64,000 nucleotides of DNA from VXPQ01 sp965248175 (GTDB lineage: Bacteria; Bacteroidota; Rhodothermia; Rhodothermales; VXPQ01), in assembly GCA_965248175.1 (NCBI GenBank), contig OZ252093.1, forward strand, positions 806,001 through 870,000, in the 5' to 3' direction. The position numbers and the translations under genes are program-made. Under the pieces are notes generated by a model. That model was not told the origin of the DNA, did not search any database, and saw only the letters and a program-made list of their open reading frames with translations. Within the stretch, counting starts at the first letter, position 1; the number at the start of each line of letters is the position of its first letter. Below are positions 1 through 7,400 of this stretch, piece after piece.

Positions 1-56
1 TCGCCATGGCGATCTACCGAAATTTTCTGAGACTGCGGAGCGATGCCCGCATCCCG

Positions 57-227
57 CTATTTGATTTCCCGATGCAACGTGTGCTTGCGCAACTTCGGAT
101 TATATTTCTTGAGCTCCAGCCGCTGGTCCGTATTGCGACGATTCTTCGTCGTGGAGTACCGCGACGTGCCCGGCGCTTCCGTACACTGGAGCGTCACCTG
201 AATCCGAGCTCCTTTCGCTTTAGCCAT
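57..227 (-). CDS. rpmG: 50S ribosomal protein L33
   Basis: A 56-residue basic protein beginning MAKAKGARIQVTLQCTEA and ending KHTLHREIK, matching the length and the TSRYSTTKNRRNT core of bacterial L33, a component of the large ribosomal subunit. It has only one cysteine, so it is the zinc-free (C-) form. It lies 55 bases downstream of rpmB on the same strand, the usual L28-L33 pair. The next bases on this strand (positions 7 to 1) begin a further ATG-GCG, which could be the start of the small basic protein (DUF4295) that often follows in Bacteroidota, but too little is visible to call it. Confidence 0.93.
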   Translation of the reverse strand: MAKAKGARIQVTLQCTEAPGTSRYSTTKNRRNTDQRLELKKYNPKLRKHTLHREIK

Positions 228-282
228 GATCTTTCTCTGGGTTCACGGGTTCCGGCACATGCATTGCCGGGCCATACGCACG

Positions 283-519
283 TCAGACGCGCACGCCCTG
301 CCGCCGCGCCTCTCGGAGAACGGCCTGAATCCCCTTCTTGTTGATAGTTTTCAGCGTCTTCGCCGACACTTTCAGGGTGATGTATCGATCCTCCTCCGGA
401 ATGTAGAATCTCCTTTTCTGAAGATTAAGGAGAAAGCGACGCTTCACCTTGTTGTGAGCGTGGGAAACGTGGTTGCCTGTCCTGGGCCCGCGCCCCGTTA
501 TGTCATCTTTCCGCGACAT
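283..519 (-). CDS. rpmB: 50S ribosomal protein L28
   Basis: A 78-residue protein starting MSRKDDITGRGPRTGNHVSH, with the NNVSHA-type and KRRFLLNLQKRRF segments that identify L28 of the large ribosomal subunit. The reading frame stays open 35 codons further upstream, but the chosen ATG gives the normal L28 N-terminus and length. The cysteine pairs found in zinc-binding L28 proteins are absent. No clear Shine-Dalgarno site precedes the start, as is common in Bacteroidota relatives. It is the first gene of the rpmB-rpmG pair. Confidence 0.94.
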   Translation of the reverse strand: MSRKDDITGRGPRTGNHVSHAHNKVKRRFLLNLQKRRFYIPEEDRYITLKVSAKTLKTINKKGIQAVLREARRQGVRV

Positions 520-697
520 ATCTCGAATGCCAAATGATACTGTGCCGGGTGTGCCGATCTTCTCTGCACGATATTTGCAGCGAAGCCGTGTAAAGTACGC
601 CATGCAGAACGGCTTCGCAAGCATTTTTCCGCGAGAAGAAGATCGGTGTCTCTCGCTTAGCCGGGCAGGTACGTAGCCGTTAGAGAATTGTTTCCCT

Positions 698-1483
698 TCA
701 TGCCCCTTGGCCGGGCGCCTCGAAAAATGAAAGCAACGTGTCTCCCCGAAGGCCCGTGCGCAGTGTTTCGAGGGAAATCACTTCATCCGGAGGGATATTT
801 CCAAGGTTCACGTTGGGACCGAACTTTTGAATGAACCATACCTGCTGCGACTTCCGGGGGGCCTCGAAAATCAGTTGCCGGGGGTCGATATGATGCACGA
901 TCTCATCCATGATACCCGGCCGGATCTGGCCGTCAGCATCAAAAACGCCGGCGGTCCCGCTCTCTCTCGCTTCGCAAATAACCTTCCAGCTGCCAGCTCC
1001 CAGTTCGTCCCGGATCATCCGAACCCACGTGTCGGGAGACAGAGTGCTCGCCTGATCCTTCGAACCGACTTCACTCAACACTCTGAAGTCTTCCGAGAAG
1101 GAGCGAATATAGCCGAGTTTTTCTTCGTGCGGGAGTGTAATCGTCCCGTCGGAAATCTCGACGTATTCGATGTGAAGGGAACGAAGCAGGGCGCGGTAAT
1201 CGTCGAGCCGGCCGCGCATGCAAAACGCTTCGAACAGTGTGCCGCCAAAGCAGACCGGCACCTGCGCAGCCCGGTAGGCGCGCAACTTCTCCTCGAGACA
1301 AGGCGTGACGACGGCAGTGCCCCATCCCAGTTTTACGGCATCCACATAGTCGGCGCTCATTTCCAGCATGTCTTCCACCTGCCGCACAGAGAGGCCTTTG
1401 TCCAGTACGAGGGTCAGGCCCGATGTGCGCGGCCTGGCGGGCCGGTCGGGCAAATCGTCAAGACCGAATCGGTCGTGCGGCAT
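698..1483 (-). CDS. comA: Phosphosulfolactate synthase (ComA family)
   Basis: A 261-residue TIM-barrel-type protein. The stretches TSGLTLVLDKGLS, YVDAVKLGWGTAVV, VCFGGTLFEAF, EYVEISDGTI, KVICEARESGTAGV and LIFEAPRKSQQVWFI are characteristic of phosphosulfolactate synthase, which adds sulfite to phosphoenolpyruvate to give (R)-phosphosulfolactate. The family is known from coenzyme M biosynthesis in methanogens and from sulfolactate formation in some bacteria. No ComB or ComC homologue is seen nearby, so here it stands alone between rpmB and a LolC/E-like permease. The use of the product (sulfolactate as a solute, or a sulfonate precursor) is inference. The gene name refers to coenzyme M synthesis and not to competence. 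Confidence 0.88.
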   Translation of the reverse strand: MPHDRFGLDDLPDRPARPRTSGLTLVLDKGLSVRQVEDMLEMSADYVDAVKLGWGTAVVTPCLEEKLRAYRAAQVPVCFGGTLFEAFCMRGRLDDYRALLRSLHIEYVEISDGTITLPHEEKLGYIRSFSEDFRVLSEVGSKDQASTLSPDTWVRMIRDELGAGSWKVICEARESGTAGVFDADGQIRPGIMDEIVHHIDPRQLIFEAPRKSQQVWFIQKFGPNVNLGNIPPDEVISLETLRTGLRGDTLLSFFEAPGQGA

Positions 1484-1649
1484 GGCGAGCAGAAATTTGT
1501 GCGTGAGAGGAATGGGAAAGGACGGGGATTGCGACGGCCTTTCCCGGAAAATGGCCGAAGCCTGCCAAAACTACGGCGGGAATGCGGATTATCGCAAAAT
1601 ACGGCGTTGGCCGGGCTGACGGGTCCGGCGAAACATGCAGCGCCCGGGT

Positions 1650-2915
1650 CTATGCCTCTATATTCACGGCCTTCGCCGGTTCGATCGCCGCGGCCCGCAC
1701 CGCAGGATACAAGCCTGCCGCCGCGCAAAGCCCGATCGCGGCGGCGCTTACCGTCAGCAGGTCCCCGGCCTCTATGAACACCGGATAGGCATCGATCAGG
1801 AATGATTCCGCCCCGGCAAGCGGCACCAGTCCGAAATGTTGCTGCAACAAGGCCAGGCCAAGCCCGATAATCAGTCCGGAAACGGTGCCGGTCACTCCCA
1901 CCATGACCCCTTCCAGTAAAAAAATACGGCGGATGTTGCGGCGCGAAACGCCCATGGCCCGCAACACGCCCACGTCGCGGCGTTTTTCGATAACGATCAT
2001 GGTTAACGACCCCACGATATTGCACGAGGCCACCACGATAATCAGGCCCAATACAAAGGTCGCGGCCCACTTTTCAAGGCGCATGACATCGTATAGCGAC
2101 TTGCGCAGGTCGTACCATGTTACCACCTTGAATGGCGCGGGGAGGCGCGTTTCCAGCGTCTGCTTGACGGCATCGGCTTGCTCGAGATCGGCAAGCCGGA
2201 GTTCGACGCCGGTTACGAACTCGCCCGTGCGAAAAAGGCGCTGGGCTTCCTTCGTTTCGATGAAGACATGGCTTTCGTCGTAAATGTCCTCCATTTCGAA
2301 GAGCCCGCGCACATCGAACAGGGTCGGGGGAGAGGCCGCGATCCCTAAAAAGCTTGTCGCCATATCCTCGATATCGGACGCCGAAAGCAGGGCTACCCGA
2401 CCGGCCGAGGAGTCCGTGGAGGGCAAGAGGGCGAGCCGGTAGGCCAGCGACATGCCCGCAACCAGTCCGGGGCGCCCGTTGCGTCGCTCCAGATCGAACG
2501 CGCCGAAACCTGTGCGATCCACCACGCCGTTCACGCCGGCATAGGCCTGTGGCTCCACGCCGCGCACAATAACCACCTTGTTCACTTCAGTGCCTTCTTC
2601 CGGCAGCAGGAGGGCTTTCCCCTCGACATAGGCAGAGGCGGATTCGACGCCCGGCAGCGCAAGCGCCACTGCAGCCAGCGAATCGGGGTTGGCGACGCCG
2701 GCCTTCCCGGCCCCGACGATCCGCACATGCGGATCGATCGAAACCAGCATGTCGCGCACCAAATAATAGAATCCGTTCATCACGGAAAGCACGACCACAA
2801 GCGCAGCCACTCCGAGGGCGACGCCTACAACGGAGATGCCGGTGATGAACGAAATGAGGGTGACCTGCCGGCGGCCTGCAAGGTAGCGCCGGGCGATCAG
2901 GAATCGAAAGTCCAC
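1650..2915 (-). CDS. ABC transporter permease, LolC/LolE-like (FtsX superfamily)
   Basis: A 421-residue inner-membrane protein starting at GTG (MDFRFLIARRYLAGRR). It has the layout of lipoprotein-releasing permeases: one N-terminal membrane helix (about residues 20-50, ISFITGISVVGVALGVAALV), a large periplasmic domain (about 55-270), and three C-terminal helices with the FtsX motif region around VLRAMGVSRRNIRRIFLLEG. The family works with an ATPase to move lipoproteins from the inner membrane to the periplasmic carrier; no ATPase gene is adjacent. It ends about 165 bases before comA and starts 12 bases after a lipoprotein gene, so the two may be co-transcribed. The exact Lol subunit (C or E, or a fused single form) cannot be decided. 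Confidence 0.85.
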   Translation of the reverse strand: MDFRFLIARRYLAGRRQVTLISFITGISVVGVALGVAALVVVLSVMNGFYYLVRDMLVSIDPHVRIVGAGKAGVANPDSLAAVALALPGVESASAYVEGKALLLPEEGTEVNKVVIVRGVEPQAYAGVNGVVDRTGFGAFDLERRNGRPGLVAGMSLAYRLALLPSTDSSAGRVALLSASDIEDMATSFLGIAASPPTLFDVRGLFEMEDIYDESHVFIETKEAQRLFRTGEFVTGVELRLADLEQADAVKQTLETRLPAPFKVVTWYDLRKSLYDVMRLEKWAATFVLGLIIVVASCNIVGSLTMIVIEKRRDVGVLRAMGVSRRNIRRIFLLEGVMVGVTGTVSGLIIGLGLALLQQHFGLVPLAGAESFLIDAYPVFIEAGDLLTVSAAAIGLCAAAGLYPAVRAAAIEPAKAVNIEA

Positions 2916-2927
2916 CCGGTCAGGAGG

Positions 2928-3797
2928 TTACAACATGGGCTGCGGATCGGTGAATGCGCCCTCGGGCACATCCATGGGCATATCCACGCGGTCGGTAAAC
3001 AATACAAAGCCGTCGCGGGGCTTCCGCTCCGAAACGACGAGGGTACCGGAAGGCATGTCAAAGGTCTTGTGATCGGACCAGGAGATCGGCTGAGGCACGT
3101 GGTCAGGCGGATGATGTTGCAAGCGGAAGGCCCATTGCCGGACCCTGCCTGTCTCCTTGTCCGCGTACACCCAGTACTGGTCGCCCGGCGTCAGGCCTAC
3201 CTCCCCGAACGAAAGATGCAGCACATCCATGTCGCCTGCGGACGAGTCGGGCAGATAACTTCTGTGTACGCCTTCGTCGAACAGCTTGACGGGCATGAGC
3301 AACCAGTACGTATCGTTGATGAACCGGCGGTAGGCGCTTTCGAGAAGCTCCGATTCCTCCTCGTCGCCCACCTGTTCTCCGAAAAGCCAGACGCTCCCCT
3401 CTTCAGGAGCATGTGCGTTGAAAAGCGCCACATACACCGTATCCCCGCCGCCCGGCATTTCCACCCGGTAATCTCCTGTCATGCGATCCCACAAGTGCCG
3501 CCCGTGTACGTTTCGGACCGGCTGTTCGACAGCCGAATCGGCCTCTGCGGGCGCATTCGACCCGATGGCGAAATCGAATCGTAGATAGCGCAGGCCCGCC
3601 CATGCGTCGGGCCCGCCGTACGCCTCGAAAACCTTCATGGCCACGGTGTCGGCCTTCGTTTCCATCGCGGGCATGGCGGTGTTCGGGCCCTCCATGGATA
3701 GCCCGCCGCAGCCAGTCAGCGCAGCGACAAAAAGGAGGAGTCCTGCCAGAAAACATGCCGGGAAGCGGAAAATGGAGCAAACGTTGCGCTGTGTCAT
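2928..3797 (-). CDS. Predicted lipoprotein of unknown function
   Basis: A 289-residue protein with a type II signal peptide: basic start MTQRNVCSIFRF, a hydrophobic core, then the lipobox AALTGC, placing it in the membrane with the cysteine lipidated. The open frame reaches 55 codons upstream, but this ATG is the one that sets up the signal peptide. The mature part has VFEAYGGPDAWAGLRYLRFDF near its N-terminus, a pattern seen in outer-membrane-linked proteins of unknown role in this phylum, and no catalytic motif I recognise. It sits directly upstream of the LolC/E-like permease, so a link to envelope lipoprotein traffic is possible but only inferred. Confidence 0.75.
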   Translation of the reverse strand: MTQRNVCSIFRFPACFLAGLLLFVAALTGCGGLSMEGPNTAMPAMETKADTVAMKVFEAYGGPDAWAGLRYLRFDFAIGSNAPAEADSAVEQPVRNVHGRHLWDRMTGDYRVEMPGGGDTVYVALFNAHAPEEGSVWLFGEQVGDEEESELLESAYRRFINDTYWLLMPVKLFDEGVHRSYLPDSSAGDMDVLHLSFGEVGLTPGDQYWVYADKETGRVRQWAFRLQHHPPDHVPQPISWSDHKTFDMPSGTLVVSERKPRDGFVLFTDRVDMPMDVPEGAFTDPQPML

Positions 3798-3984
3798 GGT
3801 CGAATCGCGTTCATGATCGGAAACGGGCCGCCGGCCGGTGAGAAGGCGCCATGTGCCGTGCGCCTGTCTGCAAAGCAAACGGCCCTTCAAACAAAATAGG
3901 GAACCGCCGGACAACGCGCAGGGCAAGAAAACAAGAGGTCTTGTCACCCGGGGCGAACGCACCGGTTACCCGGAGTTCCCCTTG

Positions 3985-5079
3985 CTACACATTGAACCGG
4001 AACAGGATCACGTCGCCGTCCGCCACAACATATTCCTTGCCTTCGGCACGCATGGCGCCGGCATCCCTGGCCGCCGCTTCCGAGCCGTACCGGATTAAGT
4101 CCTCGTAACGGATCGTTTCCGCACGAATGAACCCCTTCTCGAAGTCCGAGTGAACGATGCCGCCTGCGGCCGGCGCGCGGGCGCCCTGTACAAGGGTCCA
4201 GGCCCGCGTTTCCTTCGGCCCGGTCGTAAAAAACGTGATGAGGTTCAGCAATTCGTAACCTGCTGCCACGAACCGGTCCATGCCAGGGGCCTCAAGACCC
4301 AGTTCCTCCAGCCAGGCGGCTCTCTCCTCGTTGCTCAGCGCCGCAAACTGCGCCTCCAGGTCGGCGCAAACAACCACGCAGGAGAATCCTTCCGCCGAGG
4401 CGATTTCTCGTACGGCATCCGCGTGAGGCCCGCCATCAGGCAGGTCGTCCTCCGCCACGTTGGCGACATAAAGCACCGGTTTCGCAGACAAAAGGAAAAG
4501 CGCCTCAAGGCGGTCTTCGTCCCCGGGTTGCGCAGGAAATGTACGGGCCGGCTTGCCGTCCCCTACATGTGCATACACCTTCTCGACAAAAGCCAGTTCG
4601 TCTCGCAGCGCCCGGTCTCCGCCCTTGGCCTGCTTTGCGGTTTTTTCGATGCGCCGCTCAAGGGTCTCAAGGTCCTTCAGCAACAATTCCGTGTCTATGA
4701 TCTCAATGTCGCGGGCCGGGTCCACGGAACCGGTGACATGCGTAATGTCGGGGTCCTCGAAGCAACGCGCCACATGCACAATCGCATCGACTTCCCGGAT
4801 ATGCGCCAGAAACCGGTTTCCAAGCCCCTCGCCTTTCGAAGCGCCTGCAACCAGCCCTGCGATGTCCACATATTCGACCGTGGTGGGCGTCGCCTTGTCG
4901 GAGCCGGAAAGCGCCGCCAGGCGGTAAAGCCGGTCATCCGGTACGGGGGCAATGCCTACGTTCGGCTCGATGGTGCAGAAGGGGTAATTTTCCGAGCGCG
5001 CTCCTGCCCCGCTCAGCACATTGAAGAGCGACGATTTGCCGACATTGGGCAATCCTGTTATGCCGCAGCGTAAAGCCAT
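3985..5079 (-). CDS. ychF: Redox-regulated ATPase YchF (Obg-like GTPase family)
   Basis: A 364-residue protein, the normal length of YchF/OLA1. G1 is GLPNVGKSSLF (residues 9-19), the switch region has ENYPFCTIEPNVG, G3 is DIAGL, and the usual NKxD is replaced by NVAE, the change that makes YchF prefer ATP. The C-terminal TGS domain ends in the conserved EGKEYVVADGDVILFRFNV. YchF binds ribosomes and is implicated in translation and oxidative-stress responses. It lies 12 bases downstream of a phosphatase gene on the same strand. Confidence 0.96.
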   Translation of the reverse strand: MALRCGITGLPNVGKSSLFNVLSGAGARSENYPFCTIEPNVGIAPVPDDRLYRLAALSGSDKATPTTVEYVDIAGLVAGASKGEGLGNRFLAHIREVDAIVHVARCFEDPDITHVTGSVDPARDIEIIDTELLLKDLETLERRIEKTAKQAKGGDRALRDELAFVEKVYAHVGDGKPARTFPAQPGDEDRLEALFLLSAKPVLYVANVAEDDLPDGGPHADAVREIASAEGFSCVVVCADLEAQFAALSNEERAAWLEELGLEAPGMDRFVAAGYELLNLITFFTTGPKETRAWTLVQGARAPAAGGIVHSDFEKGFIRAETIRYEDLIRYGSEAAARDAGAMRAEGKEYVVADGDVILFRFNV

Positions 5080-5091
5080 GTGTTTTTCGGT

Positions 5092-5748
5092 TTAGTCCTG
5101 GTACAGTACGCTCACGAATGTCCGCTCCGGCAATCGCACAGCGGTCAGGCGCCCCAGACCGGGATGCTCATGGAAGGCGCATCCTGTATCGATAAGCACA
5201 AGTTGCTTCTCGTTACGGGGAATTCGATGGGGCGTGTGTCCGCATACCACCGTTTTTTCCCAGGCCAGAGACTCCGTATGCAGGAATCCTCGTTCCCAAA
5301 GAAAAATGTCTTCGGCGCCCTGCTCCATGCTCCTGGCCACGGTCCAGTCCGGCAGCAACCCCGCATGCACAAAAAAGAAGTCCGGCGTGTCGAACCATAG
5401 TTTCGTGGCGCGCAAAAAGTCTATATGCTCGCGGGGTATTTCGACGGCCCCGCCGGCAATCCGGTAACTGTTCTGCGTTTGAGCGCCACCGTTCATCGCC
5501 CAGAAGTGCCGATCCTTTCCCGCAAGGCCATCCAGCATCATCGCCTCGTGGTTTCCCCTGAGGAAGGTGCACGGAACCTGCTCGGCGAGCGCCAGAAGGC
5601 GGTCGATGACCCCTCGGACATCCGGTCCGCGGTCCACATAATCTCCCACGAAAACGAGGTGATCCTCCGGGGTCGGGGCCAATTTTTCGATCAGCGCCTC
5701 CAGAGTGCGGGCGCACCCATGTATATCCCCTATGGCTATTAAGCCCAT
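5092..5748 (-). CDS. Serine/threonine-type metallophosphatase (PPP family)
   Basis: A 218-residue enzyme with all metal-binding signatures of the calcineurin-like PPP superfamily: GDIHG at residues 7-11, GDYVDRGPD, GNHE, FFVHAGLLP and CGHTPH. The size and the WAMNGGAQTQNSY insert match bacterial lambda-phosphatase-like or diadenosine tetraphosphatase-like enzymes. The substrate (phosphoprotein or dinucleotide) cannot be fixed from sequence. The frame is open for 25 more codons upstream, but MGLIAIGDIHG is the standard start of the fold. Probably co-transcribed with ychF, 12 bases downstream. Confidence 0.88.
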   Translation of the reverse strand: MGLIAIGDIHGCARTLEALIEKLAPTPEDHLVFVGDYVDRGPDVRGVIDRLLALAEQVPCTFLRGNHEAMMLDGLAGKDRHFWAMNGGAQTQNSYRIAGGAVEIPREHIDFLRATKLWFDTPDFFFVHAGLLPDWTVARSMEQGAEDIFLWERGFLHTESLAWEKTVVCGHTPHRIPRNEKQLVLIDTGCAFHEHPGLGRLTAVRLPERTFVSVLYQD

Positions 5749-5833
5749 GGCTTTTCGTCCTCGCACTTTCCTCTTACGGAAAAACAGGCTTAACAATCGG
5801 TTGCGATGAGTTAAATGAATCAAGTTCCTGAAT

Positions 5834-6595
5834 TCAATTTATTTTCCTTTTCTTTCGACCAGGCTTTCGGGCAATGAGTCTTACTATACTACCTCGAAAC
5901 AGCCTGAAAGCCCTTTTGACTCCGGGATGCGTGTGTCTTGTGTAATATTCAGGATGGGACAGAGAAAGCATCTGCCCATCAAGCAGGCTTGGAAGATTTA
6001 TTTCTTTTACCCTGTCTTTCCTGGAATATAGAATAGTGTTCTGTCTGTAGTGAAAAGATATCTTATCGTCATTCCAAAGTCCCGGTCTTATAAAATCAAT
6101 CGGCACATAGCCATTTTGTTCAAACAAGTCAGCCCAGTAGCCCTGCCATTGCTCGTTGAAATGATTGGTTCCGCCCTGAAAAGGAATAGCCGCTGAGAAC
6201 AGCACGAAATCCGATATGTCGGTCAGGAAGCTTATAAATTCTTCGGCCTTTTCAGGTGGCAGGTGTTCGGCAACTTCCAAACTGATAGCAAGGTCGTACT
6301 TCCTCTCGATCCGGGGCGTTTCCAGCGAAAGATCCACTGCGAGAAAGCTGTCTTTGGGAAATATCAGCAAATCAGGATCAATCCAAGGCCCGTCAATCCC
6401 GAGTATGTCAACCTGTTTGTTTTGAAGTTTTAAAAAGCTTAGAAGCCAGGTCCCAAGTCCACAGCCCACGTCAACAACAGAATTTATCGGAGGAAGTTTT
6501 TCAAGGACCATAGACAGCATTCTGTCAGCGGAGTAGATCAATTTTTCGTCCATTCGCTTCCGATAGAATTTCTCCGTGTATTGGGGGTTGTTCAC
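5834..6595 (-). CDS. Class I SAM-dependent methyltransferase
   Basis: A 253-residue protein starting at GTG. The SAM-binding motif I is VVDVGCGLGTWLLSF (about residues 38-52), followed by an acidic motif II (ILGIDG) and YDLAISLEVAEHLPPEKAEEF, the usual motif for small-molecule or glycan methyltransferases. The C-terminus is very basic (RKPGRKKRKIN). Base use is visibly more A/T-rich than the neighbouring ychF and nusB genes, which suggests recent acquisition. The substrate is unknown; homologues are often found in surface-glycan clusters, but no such genes flank this one. Confidence 0.78.
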   Translation of the reverse strand: MNNPQYTEKFYRKRMDEKLIYSADRMLSMVLEKLPPINSVVDVGCGLGTWLLSFLKLQNKQVDILGIDGPWIDPDLLIFPKDSFLAVDLSLETPRIERKYDLAISLEVAEHLPPEKAEEFISFLTDISDFVLFSAAIPFQGGTNHFNEQWQGYWADLFEQNGYVPIDFIRPGLWNDDKISFHYRQNTILYSRKDRVKEINLPSLLDGQMLSLSHPEYYTRHTHPGVKRAFRLFRGSIVRLIARKPGRKKRKIN

Positions 6596-6731
6596 AATTG
6601 AATTTTTACCTCCGCAGGATAAGAAGTGGTCCGTAAAATTCGGACAGCGCTATACGTGTACTGTCGCATCGATTCATGCCGCTCTGGTGAGCAGATTTCG
6701 TTGATAGAATACGTCGTCGGGGGTGCGGTTG

Positions 6732-7235
6732 TCAAGCTTCTGGCGCGGGCGGATCTGCGCCGCCGCGTTTCAGAATAGAATCCATTCCGACCAGGCCGCG
6801 CCCCGACTTTTTCAGCAGGCGCCGCTTGTGCAGGTCGAGCAGCACCGCATCGAGAATACCATTGATGAATCGTCCGCTTTCCGACGTACTGTATCTCTTG
6901 ACGATTTCGATCGCCTCGTTGATCGACACCTTCGGAGGAATATCCTCGAACGCCAGCATCTCGGCAATGGCCATTCGAAGCGCGATGTGGTCAACCAGCG
7001 CGATGCGTGACAGGTCCCAGTTTTCCGAATGCGCCCCAATGATTTCGTCGAGGGGGGCGATATGTCCCCAGACCCAGCTGAAAAGGTCTTTGGCAAAGGC
7101 AAGAATCTCCGCATCGTCGCGAAGTTTCGGCTCAATGACCGTCTCGATGAAGTGAGCAGCTTCTTCTCCGTCTGCCATCTCGCTCGCGTAGAGCGCCTGC
7201 ATAACGCGCGCTCTTGCCTCTCTGCGGTTGCTCAT
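6732..7235 (-). CDS. nusB: Transcription antitermination factor NusB
   Basis: A 167-residue all-helical protein starting MSNRREARARVMQALYASE, the typical NusB N-terminus. The middle carries DHIALRMAIAEMLAFEDIPPKVSINEAIEIVKRYST and the C-terminus SGRFINGILDAVL, both diagnostic. NusB binds boxA RNA together with S10 (NusE) to prevent premature termination, mainly in rRNA operons. An AT-rich methyltransferase gene lies 136 bases downstream. Confidence 0.95.
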   Translation of the reverse strand: MSNRREARARVMQALYASEMADGEEAAHFIETVIEPKLRDDAEILAFAKDLFSWVWGHIAPLDEIIGAHSENWDLSRIALVDHIALRMAIAEMLAFEDIPPKVSINEAIEIVKRYSTSESGRFINGILDAVLLDLHKRRLLKKSGRGLVGMDSILKRGGADPPAPEA

Positions 7236-7400
7236 ATGTCAAAGACGGTCGGACGCTGCCGGTTCAAGGGATAGCGGCGGAGTGTTTCGCGCGTGTAGAT
7301 GCGCGGACGTTGCCGGAAGGCGTATGCATATTCGCAAACAGGCTTGAGGTTCTTGTTCAAAACGACATTTTTCGCAGAGAGCGGTTCCGACTCCTCCTCT

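Noticed and set aside
827..1777. 316-codon plus-strand frame opposite comA
   Set aside because: Antisense to a well-recognised enzyme and without any motif.
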